Shown here: in pieces, positions 1 to 5,148 of the stretch | Layout of the letters: each line of letters starts with the position of its first letter | Position numbering within the stretch: the stretch's first letter is position 1 | Made by a program: the position numbers and the translations under genes | Assembly (NCBI GenBank): GCA_001801345.1 | Contig: MGXJ01000023.1 | Coordinates: forward strand, 1 to 6,909 | Direction of reading: 5' to 3' | Length of the DNA stretch: 6,909 nt | Source: Gammaproteobacteria bacterium RBG_16_37_9 | Lineage (GTDB): Bacteria; Pseudomonadota; Gammaproteobacteria; UBA9339 | Notes under the pieces: generated by a model | What the model saw: the letters and a program-made list of their open reading frames with translations, nothing else | The model's database searches: none | Told to the model about the DNA's origin: nothing

Positions 1-857
1 GCCCTTAGACCTGCATGCATTTTAATAATATTTCGTCCTTGATAACCAGCCCACTTTTCAAGAAACTTCAACATATAAGTGGCACACCCCTGCCTCTTAT
101 AAGTCTCATCTGTTGCCAAAGATCGTAGAGCTGCCTCAGTATCGTTTAACAACTCAACATGAGCAACGCTGACAATGTTTCGCCCTTTATATAAAACAAA
201 ATGATAATTATTACCAGCAGTTATACTCGGATGACTCCTGTTATAAACTACACCAATGGGCTTGAAAATCTGCCCTTCCCTAATTCTGTGATAATTTTCC
301 CATTCATTATCATGCATACAAAAATTAACACTGAAGCCATCAAACCCAGCTTTTTCCAAAATGCTTTTAATAAATTGATCTTTTCTTAGATGATAACCTG
401 TAAATTGTGGATTCGCTTTTTCATATGATGCTGGATCTTGCAAAATCTGCTCTTTAAGCTTGGCATAGGCCAAACACTCATCTTCATGCGCTCTTAAATA
501 ATCGCGAAAACACAAATTGAGCGCAATAAATCCATGATCATTTTCAACAACATGAAGATTTACTTTCAAAAGCACCGTATTCTTTGAAAAATAGTAACGA
601 AGCGGAATGTTTATTTCCCCTTTGAAGGTATAACCAGAATTTTGCAGTGCAAGACTTGATGATAACTGATCAACAATACATAAAATATCGATATCTCGCC
701 TTGCATTCAATCCAACAATCGATGTTGAACCAATATGATGAACTTCAAGACAATGATTTCCAAGAACCTGTTTAATCAAAGCCGCTTGTTCTTCAAACAT
801 TCGCGGCCAATCTGGATTATACGGAATAACTTTAATCAATTTGGTTTTGATGTTCAT
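1..857 (-). CDS. GrpB-family nucleotidyltransferase-fold domain fused to a GNAT acetyltransferase domain (3' end outside window)
   Basis: 285 codons are visible from an ATG at 857, open to the window edge, so the C-terminus is missing. Residues about 5-170 match the GrpB family (UPF0157), which has a nucleotidyltransferase fold: HIGSTSIVGL at 41-50 is the glycine-serine signature, followed by an acidic DID (D55, D57), then FRDYLRAHEDE (118-127) and a YAKLKEQ helix typical of the family. Residues about 175-285 look like a GNAT domain, with the acetyl-CoA pyrophosphate loop at KRQGCAT (254-260) and a following helix. GrpB-GNAT fusions are known, but their substrates are not, so neither activity can be specified. 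The usual GrpB AKP before the acidic pair reads ARR here. There is no good Shine-Dalgarno before the ATG; an in-frame TAA lies 17 codons upstream, so the start cannot move far. It follows the exported GNAT gene by 68 bp on the same strand with no convincing terminator between, so co-transcription is likely. Confidence 0.85.
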   Translation of the reverse strand, partial: MNIKTKLIKVIPYNPDWPRMFEEQAALIKQVLGNHCLEVHHIGSTSIVGLNARRDIDILCIVDQLSSSLALQNSGYTFKGEINIPLRYYFSKNTVLLKVNLHVVENDHGFIALNLCFRDYLRAHEDECLAYAKLKEQILQDPASYEKANPQFTGYHLRKDQFIKSILEKAGFDGFSVNFCMHDNEWENYHRIREGQIFKPIGVVYNRSHPSITAGNNYHFVLYKGRNIVSVAHVELLNDTEAALRSLATDETYKRQGCATYMLKFLEKWAGYQGRNIIKMHAGLR

Positions 858-925
858 AAACAGTCTACAACTGTCCAGCAAAATTTTTCTAGCTTACATT
901 AGCTTTTTATTGCCGTAACTATAAA

Positions 926-1651
926 CTAATCAGAGCTTTTTAGATCATATACAAATTCGTATCGAGGGCCTTTCTCCGTTTTGACTTCAACATATTTAGA
1001 TGTAAACCCAGCTTTTTCTAGCACTCTTATTGAACCTTCATTGTCAGGATGAGAATCAGCTTTTATACTTACCACTTCCGGATAATACTTTTTTACAAGT
1101 TCTACAACTTTCTTCAAACTATTTGTAGCAAATCCTCTACGGCAAAAATCCTTGAAAACTATGTAGGCAACTTCCGGGTTTTTCGAAGGAAATGCACCTA
1201 TTGATATTTGCCCAGCAACTTTACCATTGCTATCATAAATCATATAGTGCAATCCTTCTGGTTTTGGTTGCTTCATTCTGTTTAGCCTAAACGCAAACGT
1301 TGTTTTTGCTTTTTCCCTATCAACGGGCTTCCCATCTGTATAGTAACGCATATATACAGATTCTGTAGGAGGATAATTAAACAGGTCACAATACGCTTTT
1401 TCATGCTCCTCTTGAAAAGGTTTTAGGACACAATAATCCATTGGATTTTTTTCATTTTCACAACGTATTTCTGAGTGAAGCTCTTTATATTCATCAGCCA
1501 GACTACTTGACGAACTACTTGATGTTGCACCCGATTTCATCATAGCAAAAATAGCTGGTGAAACAGATAGAGAAAATAAGACAAAAAATGACAACGCTAC
1601 TAGTGAGTAACTCTTTTGTATCAAAGCTGATTTTTTGAAATTCAAAAACAT
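926..1651 (-). CDS. Exported GNAT-family (RimJ/RimL-type) N-acetyltransferase
   Basis: A 241-residue protein counted from the ATG at 1651. The open frame extends seven codons further to a TTG, but AGGAG lies exactly 7 nt before the chosen ATG, inside that extension, which decides the start. Residues 1-36 form a Sec-type signal peptide: basic MFLNFKK, a hydrophobic stretch around VALSFFVLFSLSV, and a probable cut after AIFA. A run of seven serines (44-50) then makes a flexible linker. The GNAT domain fills about 65-235: RRGFAT (171-176) is the acetyl-CoA loop, and HPDNEGSIRVLEKAGF near 201-216 is the characteristic C-terminal motif of RimJ/RimL-like transferases. Mature cysteines at 64 and 74 could pair. 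Family members normally work in the cytosol, where acetyl-CoA is present, so a signal peptide is odd. It may be a secreted protein acting in a host cell, or the leader may be an uncleaved membrane anchor. Substrate unknown. GNAT assignment is strong; export is a sequence-based inference. Confidence 0.88.
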   Translation of the reverse strand: MFLNFKKSALIQKSYSLVALSFFVLFSLSVSPAIFAMMKSGATSSSSSSSLADEYKELHSEIRCENEKNPMDYCVLKPFQEEHEKAYCDLFNYPPTESVYMRYYTDGKPVDREKAKTTFAFRLNRMKQPKPEGLHYMIYDSNGKVAGQISIGAFPSKNPEVAYIVFKDFCRRGFATNSLKKVVELVKKYYPEVVSIKADSHPDNEGSIRVLEKAGFTSKYVEVKTEKGPRYEFVYDLKSSD

Positions 1652-1658
1652 GTTATGA

Positions 1659-1663
1659 CTCCT
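1659..1663 (-). promoter_or_regulatory. Ribosome binding site AGGAG of the exported GNAT gene
   Basis: AGGAG on the minus strand with a 7-nt spacer to the ATG at 1651. It selects this ATG over the upstream in-frame TTG at 1672, because the site itself would be inside the longer reading frame. It is the best Shine-Dalgarno sequence in the window. Confidence 0.8.
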
Positions 1664-1689
1664 AATTATCAAAATTATTATTCATATTG

Positions 1690-1718
1690 ATATTTGCATG
1701 TATTGGGGCGACTGTCAA
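1690..1718 (-). promoter_or_regulatory. Probable sigma70-type promoter of the exported GNAT gene
   Basis: On the minus strand a perfect -35 box TTGACA (1718-1713) is followed by a 17-bp spacer and AAATAT (1695-1690). The -10 hexamer is weak (3 of 6) but is preceded by TG one base upstream, giving an extended -10 arrangement TGC-AAATAT. Transcription would begin near 1683, about 30 nt before the ATG at 1651, and could continue into the GrpB-GNAT gene. Strength and use are inferred. Confidence 0.5.
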
Positions 1719-1811
1719 CATAGCCTAAACAATGGATCCACCTTAGATTATCCTAGTAGCTCCACACTACTTCATTGCACATTTATTTACGTAAAAATAA
1801 ATTATATTCCC

Positions 1812-1840
1812 TTGCTCGTTTTACGCACGCATTATACAAT
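1812..1840 (+). promoter_or_regulatory. Possible promoter of the M15 peptidase lipoprotein gene
   Basis: TTGCTC (1812-1817) and TACAAT (1835-1840) are separated by 17 bp. The -10 matches the consensus at five of six bases; the -35 matches only TTG. Predicted start near 1847 leaves a leader of about 55 nt before the ATG at 1902. AT-rich intergenic DNA gives chance matches, so this is moderate evidence only. Together with the minus-strand promoter at 1690-1718 it makes 1652-1901 a divergent control region. Confidence 0.4.
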
Positions 1841-1901
1841 ATCAAAATATTAGTTTTTGAAATATGTCTAATAAAAAAGTTAATTTTATGGGGATATAAA
1901 A

Positions 1902-2843
1902 ATGCGACTTTTACTAAAACTTATCGGACTTTGTGTAGTAGTGTTACTCAGCGCTTGTCAACCACCTAAACCTTCGGTTATTGATGAAAGCAGAATTACA
2001 AAAATCTCCGTTGAATGTCACGCATTTGATGATTCTATACAAACACTCCAATTGGAAGTATTAGACGTAACTGTTGATAGCGTTAAAAAAGCATTTGGTG
2101 AATTATTTTACAACAATTTTCCAATATATATGATTACTGGTTATGAAAACAGACTAATGACAGATAACGATACTAAAATATCTTTACATGCATACGGAGC
2201 AGCAATCGATATCAATTATCATATCAATCCTTACTATAATGTATTAAAAGGCACATCAAGCATAGAACCCAAACGATTCACTAATAGGACCAAAGATGAA
2301 GAAAAAATAATTAGTTTTTTAAAAGAAAAAAGAGAATTTAGCGAATCTGAACTTAGCGCAACCATGAAGGCTGTAATCCAAGAACTTGATTCGGACGACT
2401 GGTTTGTTAATAGAGAAGTTCATAGAAAAGGAATGCTTACTCGCAAAGAAGCTGAAATTTTTGAGAAAAATGGATTCACGATATGGGGTGGAACATGGAG
2501 ACAACCAATGGACTTCATGCACTTCCAGATACCCATAAAGTTGGCAGAAGTTTTAGCGGCCACAAGCAAAGAGGAAGGTGAAGTTATATGGAAAAATCAT
2601 CTTCTATTAAATAAATGGCACCTTCAATTGAAGAAGAAATTAGAAACCTTAGATAAAGAAAAAGGGGAAGCCATATGGACAGAGCATCTAAGTAAATGCC
2701 AATCAGATGGCGGCTATTTAACAGCTGCAAATAAAGCAGATACAGCCTCTGTGTGTCTAGAAGATTGTAAGCGTAAATACAAAGATATAGATGCATTGCA
2801 AAAAAACACCCCTAACAAACATAAGAGTCATCTCAAAAAATAA
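1902..2843 (+). CDS. M15-family (VanY/CwlK-like) peptidoglycan peptidase lipoprotein
   Basis: A 313-residue protein. The ATG at 1902 follows GGGGA by 7 nt. Residues 1-18 form a lipoprotein signal peptide with lipobox LSAC, so C19 would be lipidated; the next residue is Gln, not Asp, consistent with outer-membrane placement in a diderm. Residues about 75-212 are the zinc peptidase domain: ITGYENR (78-84), SLHAYGAAIDIN (94-105) giving zinc ligands H96 and D103, and FEKNGFTIWGGTWRQPMDFMHF (from 187) with catalytic-type D204 and third ligand H207. This pattern is that of PF13539 (M15_4) enzymes, which cut peptidoglycan peptides as D-Ala-D-Ala carboxypeptidases or L-Ala-D-Glu endopeptidases; the exact bond cannot be told. 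A segment of about 60 residues (113-173) separates the two motif blocks. The tail after 212 is charged, contains a duplicated 12-residue motif and ends in a Lys-rich stretch; it is unlike the core family. No partner genes for cell-wall metabolism are adjacent. Confidence 0.88.
   Translation: MRLLLKLIGLCVVVLLSACQPPKPSVIDESRITKISVECHAFDDSIQTLQLEVLDVTVDSVKKAFGELFYNNFPIYMITGYENRLMTDNDTKISLHAYGAAIDINYHINPYYNVLKGTSSIEPKRFTNRTKDEEKIISFLKEKREFSESELSATMKAVIQELDSDDWFVNREVHRKGMLTRKEAEIFEKNGFTIWGGTWRQPMDFMHFQIPIKLAEVLAATSKEEGEVIWKNHLLLNKWHLQLKKKLETLDKEKGEAIWTEHLSKCQSDGGYLTAANKADTASVCLEDCKRKYKDIDALQKNTPNKHKSHLKK
2568..2690 (+). repeat. Internal duplication in the lipoprotein's C-terminal tail
   Basis: KEEGEVIWKNHL (residues 223-234, nt 2568-2603) recurs as KEKGEAIWTEHL (252-263, nt 2655-2690), an offset of 29 residues (87 nt). 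Eight of 12 residues are identical and the underlying DNA is also alike, which suggests a diverged tandem duplication rather than chance. The region between is helical and lysine-rich. Function unknown. Confidence 0.6.
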
Positions 2844-2879
2844 CACTGAATCGCTCATCCCCGCACACTCCGTTTATAT

Positions 2880-2906
2880 GTCATCCCCGCGAAAGCGGGG
2901 ATCCAG
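2880..2906 (+). repeat. Palindromic repeat unit 1 (GAAA-loop hairpin)
   Basis: A 27-bp unit that begins GTCATC and ends GATCCAG. Its core is a perfect 8-bp stem, ATCCCCGC (2883-2890) with GCGGGGAT (2895-2902), closed by a GAAA tetraloop. It lies 37 bp after the peptidase gene and could slow or end plus-strand transcription, although no T-run follows. A partial copy of its first ten bases, TCATCCCCGC, occurs at 2855-2864. Its GC content is well above that of the surroundings. Similar GTCATCCCCGC...GGGGATCCAG palindromes are dispersed in many bacterial genomes and translate as SPRKRGS-like peptides when read through. Confidence 0.85.
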
Positions 2907-2945
2907 TCAAATAAATTATTTTCGCCATACATCTACTACTTCTCC

Positions 2946-3027
2946 CTGGATCTTGGCCGGAGTTTACCCCGTTATGCTTTCCATTTAGAAACATAATGGG
3001 ACAACGTCTAACCGGGACTGAGATGAC
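2946..3027 (+). repeat. Palindromic repeat unit 2, expanded and inverted relative to unit 1
   Basis: Runs from CTGGATC (2946-2952) to GATGAC (3022-3027), the reverse complements of the two ends of unit 1. The interior is longer and contains a 9-bp stem with one G-U pair: CCGTTATG-type arm at 2968-2976 against CATAATGGG at 2991-2999. Bases 2978-3004 match, in reverse complement, the core of unit 3 at 3393-3420 with only a few differences. It ends 21 bp from the stop codon of the GIY-YIG gene and lies between convergent genes, so its hairpin may also act on transcript ends from either side. Confidence 0.75.
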
Positions 3028-3048
3028 AACTATTATTAGACACCACCT

Positions 3049-3336
3049 TCAAAACAATAAATCATACAAATCTTCCCATTGATAATTTTCTTGCTCTATC
3101 AATCTCAACTTCCAAACACGTTTCCATTTTTTAATAACTTTTTCCCTGCTAATTGCTTCGTTGATATCATTAAACTCTTCCATGTAAACAAGTTTGTCTA
3201 CAGCATATTTTTTTGTGAATCCTTTTACTAATTTTTGTTTGTGCTCATATACTCGACGCACCAAATCATTGGTAACACCAACATACAATGTGCCATTACG
3301 TCTAGAACATAGAATATATACCCAATATGTTCGCAT
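3049..3336 (-). CDS. Small stand-alone GIY-YIG endonuclease domain protein
   Basis: A 95-residue protein from the ATG at 3336. The frame extends eight codons to a TTG at 3360, but family members of this size start at the equivalent of MRTYWVYIL, so the ATG is preferred; no clear ribosome site supports either. The GIY-YIG fold is visible from end to end: WVYIL (5-9), LYVGVTNDLVRR (17-28) with Y18, G20 and the conserved arginine R27, H32, and SREKVIKKWKR (63-73) with the metal-binding glutamate E65. The C-terminal NYQWEDLYDLL is also typical. These small UvrC-like nucleases (YhbQ/UPF0213 type) consist of the catalytic domain alone; their cellular role is mostly unknown. Here the gene lies tightly between related palindromic repeat units, 21 bp from unit 2 and 38 bp from unit 3. 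It is downstream of comM on the same strand, with 170 bp between them. Confidence 0.9.
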   Translation of the reverse strand: MRTYWVYILCSRRNGTLYVGVTNDLVRRVYEHKQKLVKGFTKKYAVDKLVYMEEFNDINEAISREKVIKKWKRVWKLRLIEQENYQWEDLYDLLF

Positions 3337-3374
3337 ATTTATATCTTGAATTTTCACCAAACATCTTTTTAAAT

Positions 3375-3434
3375 CTGGATCCCCCGCCAGGCTTGTCCCG
3401 TTATGTTTCTAAACGGGAAACATGCGGGGATGAC
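3375..3434 (+). repeat. Palindromic repeat unit 3
   Basis: Runs from CTGGATCCCC to GGGGATGAC, so its ends match those of units 1 and 2. Inside is a perfect 7-bp hairpin, TCCCGTT (3396-3402) with AACGGGA (3412-3418), and a 9-base loop. Bases 3393-3420 are the inverted counterpart of 2978-3004 in unit 2. It stands 38 bp upstream of the GIY-YIG start and downstream of comM on the minus strand. Confidence 0.8.
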
Positions 3435-3436
3435 AT

Positions 3437-3478
3437 ATTTGATACAACCATATCAAATTTGTCCCGTTTCCTACGGGA
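3437..3478 (-). repeat. Two hairpins after comM, possible transcript terminus
   Basis: Two perfect stem-loops sit side by side. TCCCGT (3462-3467) pairs with ACGGGA (3473-3478) around five bases, and ATTTGATA (3437-3444) pairs with TATCAAAT (3451-3458) around six bases. The first repeats the TTGTCCCGTT start of the unit 3 hairpin, so it looks like a further fragment of the same repeat family. Read on the minus strand they begin 28 nt after the comM stop and could stabilise or end its transcript; there is no U-run typical of an intrinsic terminator. Confidence 0.5.
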
Positions 3479-3506
3479 TTATAGAAAAAATACAATTATC
3501 CTGCTT

Positions 3507-5006
3507 TCAACTCCAACTCCTATATCCAACCGCCTCTTTCAAATGATGACTTTGGATCAACTCTTGGCCATCTAAATCAGCTATAGTCCTCGATATTTTT
3601 ATAATACGATGATAAGAACGAACAGAAAGTTTAAATTTCTCAATCACGTTTTCTAAAAAAAGTTGATCTTCTGACGAAAGTGAGCAAAACTTTTCTATCT
3701 CTTTATTGGTAAGCTCTGCGTTAATTTTTCCAGCACGCCCGGTAGCGTATTTGCGAGCATCAACAACTCTTGCTCTTATTTCTGCGCTTGTAATATTGCC
3801 AGAAGGCTTGAGCGTCAATGCATTTTTTGCTAAAGATGAGACCAAAACCCAAAGATCAATTCGATCTAAAAATGGACCGGAAACACGCGCTCGATAACGC
3901 CGAATCTGATCAGATGTGCAATTACAATTGGCGCGGCTATCTCCAAAATATCCACAAGGACAAGGATTCATCGCTACCACCAATTGAAAACCGGCTGGAA
4001 ATTTTGCCTGATGAGCGGCACGTGAAATAGTTATATATTTTGATTCAAGTGGTTCACGCAAAGCTTCTAAAACGCCTCGATTAAATTCTAATAATTCATC
4101 TAAAAATAACACTCCATTATGAGCCAAAGAAATTTCTCCTGGACGTGGCGGACTTGAACCGCCTACTAATGCGATACCGGAAGCAGTATGGTGTGGCGAT
4201 CTAAAAGGACGAACTCGCCACGAATTTAAATTATTTTTTTTGCCACAAATTGAATATATCGCAGCAGTTTCCAAAGCTTCATCATCACTCATTTCTGGCA
4301 AAATTGTGATAAGACGATTAGCCAGCATTGTTTTGCCAACACCTGGTGGACCGACCATAAGCAAACTATGACCACCAGCGGCTGCTATTTCTAAGGCGCG
4401 CTTTGCATGTTCTTGACCACAAATATCTGCAAGATCTAATTCAGATGATTGAACTACTGTTGATAATTCTAACTTATAAGGTTCGATAATTTTGGAACCG
4501 ATTAAATGTGCACACACCTCAAGCAAATGTTGTGACGCCAAAATTTTTACTTCATGCACGAGCGCTGCTTCCAATGCATTTTCTTGAGGTAACATTAAAA
4601 TTCTCTTTGCCTTTTTAGTGGCTAAAGCTAAAGGCAAAACACCGCTAAAAGGACGTAACTTTCCATCAAGCGCCAGCTCACCCGCAAATTCATATTGTAG
4701 AATATTTTCTGCTACTATCTGTCTTGAAGCTACCAAGATTCCAAGCGCGATTGCCAAATCAAAACGCCCGCCATCTTTTTTGGGCAAATCAGCTGGCGCA
4801 AGATTTATTGTTATACGCCGCGCTGGAAAATCAAAACCCGAATTAATAATTGCGCTACGCACTCGATCTTTGCTTTCTTTAATTGCAGTTTCTGGCAAAC
4901 CTACTATTGACAACAATGGGGAGCCTGGTGAAAGGTGAACTTCAATTGTAACTGGTGGAGCCTCGACACCAAAACCAGCGCGGCTATTAATAACAGCTAT
5001 ATTCAT
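3507..5006 (-). CDS. comM: ComM/YifB AAA+ ATPase, Mg-chelatase-like competence helicase
   Basis: A complete 499-residue member of the YifB/ComM family. In studied species ComM is a hexameric AAA+ helicase that promotes branch migration while transformed single-stranded DNA is integrated into the chromosome, acting in the cytoplasm. Residues 1-165 are the Lon/S5-like ChlI domain, beginning with the family-typical MNIAVINSRAGFGVEAPPV and including SIVGLPETAIKESKDRVRSA. The ATPase core (about 190-395) shows Walker A GPPGVGKT (219-226), RPFRSPHHTAS (266-276), Walker B VLFLDE (299-304), and an arginine finger in GPFLDRID (378-384, R382). Four cysteines (349, 351, 361, 363) form the family zinc-like cluster in NPCPCGYFGD...NCNC. 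Residues 400-499 are the C-terminal helical domain. Length and all key residues are normal, so it should be functional. No strong ribosome site precedes the ATG. No other competence genes are in view; the gene is commonly solitary. Confidence 0.97.
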   Translation of the reverse strand: MNIAVINSRAGFGVEAPPVTIEVHLSPGSPLLSIVGLPETAIKESKDRVRSAIINSGFDFPARRITINLAPADLPKKDGGRFDLAIALGILVASRQIVAENILQYEFAGELALDGKLRPFSGVLPLALATKKAKRILMLPQENALEAALVHEVKILASQHLLEVCAHLIGSKIIEPYKLELSTVVQSSELDLADICGQEHAKRALEIAAAGGHSLLMVGPPGVGKTMLANRLITILPEMSDDEALETAAIYSICGKKNNLNSWRVRPFRSPHHTASGIALVGGSSPPRPGEISLAHNGVLFLDELLEFNRGVLEALREPLESKYITISRAAHQAKFPAGFQLVVAMNPCPCGYFGDSRANCNCTSDQIRRYRARVSGPFLDRIDLWVLVSSLAKNALTLKPSGNITSAEIRARVVDARKYATGRAGKINAELTNKEIEKFCSLSSEDQLFLENVIEKFKLSVRSYHRIIKISRTIADLDGQELIQSHHLKEAVGYRSWS

Positions 5007-5046
5007 AACATCAGAGCATAATCGCTTTTTTCCTATAGCTCACTAC

Positions 5047-5099
5047 TGGGGTTTTTACGAAGGATGACATCCATTTCATTTTCATGATAAAATACCCCA
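5047..5099. repeat. Inverted repeat bracketing the divergent promoter region
   Basis: TGGGGTTTTT (5047-5056) is opposed by AAATACCCCA (5090-5099), pairing at 9 of 10 positions. The arms enclose the proposed plus-strand promoter, the right arm overlapping its -10 box. It could be a paired operator for a repressor acting on the amylase gene and comM, or simply chance in AT-rich DNA. No regulator gene is adjacent to support a choice. Confidence 0.3.
5064..5093 (+). promoter_or_regulatory. Probable sigma70-type promoter of the CNB-amylase gene
   Basis: ATGACA (5064-5069, five of six consensus bases) and TAAAAT (5088-5093, five of six) are separated by 18 bp, and the -10 is preceded by TGA, giving an extended -10. 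Transcription would start near 5100, leaving a leader of about 49 nt before the ATG at 5149. This is the best-matching full promoter in the window. Confidence 0.55.
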
Positions 5100-5148
5100 A
5101 CAAATTTGCAATTATTAACCTTGGTGAAATACGGAAAAATAAAGCTCC

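Noticed and set aside
860..874. Inverted repeat ACAGT-5-ACTGT just before the GrpB-GNAT start
   Set aside because: Only 5 bp per arm, with no T-run and no clear ribosome site for it to mask; expected by chance in this length of sequence.
2791..2988. Plus-strand open frame with an SPRKRGSS-like stretch
   Set aside because: It overlaps the end of the peptidase gene and then reads through repeat units 1 and 2; such peptides are a well-known by-product of translating these palindromes. No ribosome site or independent coding signal.
2844..3478. CRISPR-like array
   Set aside because: The related units differ in length and orientation, are palindromic, have no regular spacers, and no cas gene is present.
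3327..3575. Plus-strand open frame of 82 codons
   Set aside because: It crosses the GIY-YIG start, repeat unit 3 and the comM end on the opposite strand, and has no recognisable domain.
4618..4938. Plus-strand open frame of 106 codons
   Set aside because: Fully antisense to the conserved N-terminal domain of comM; a shadow frame.
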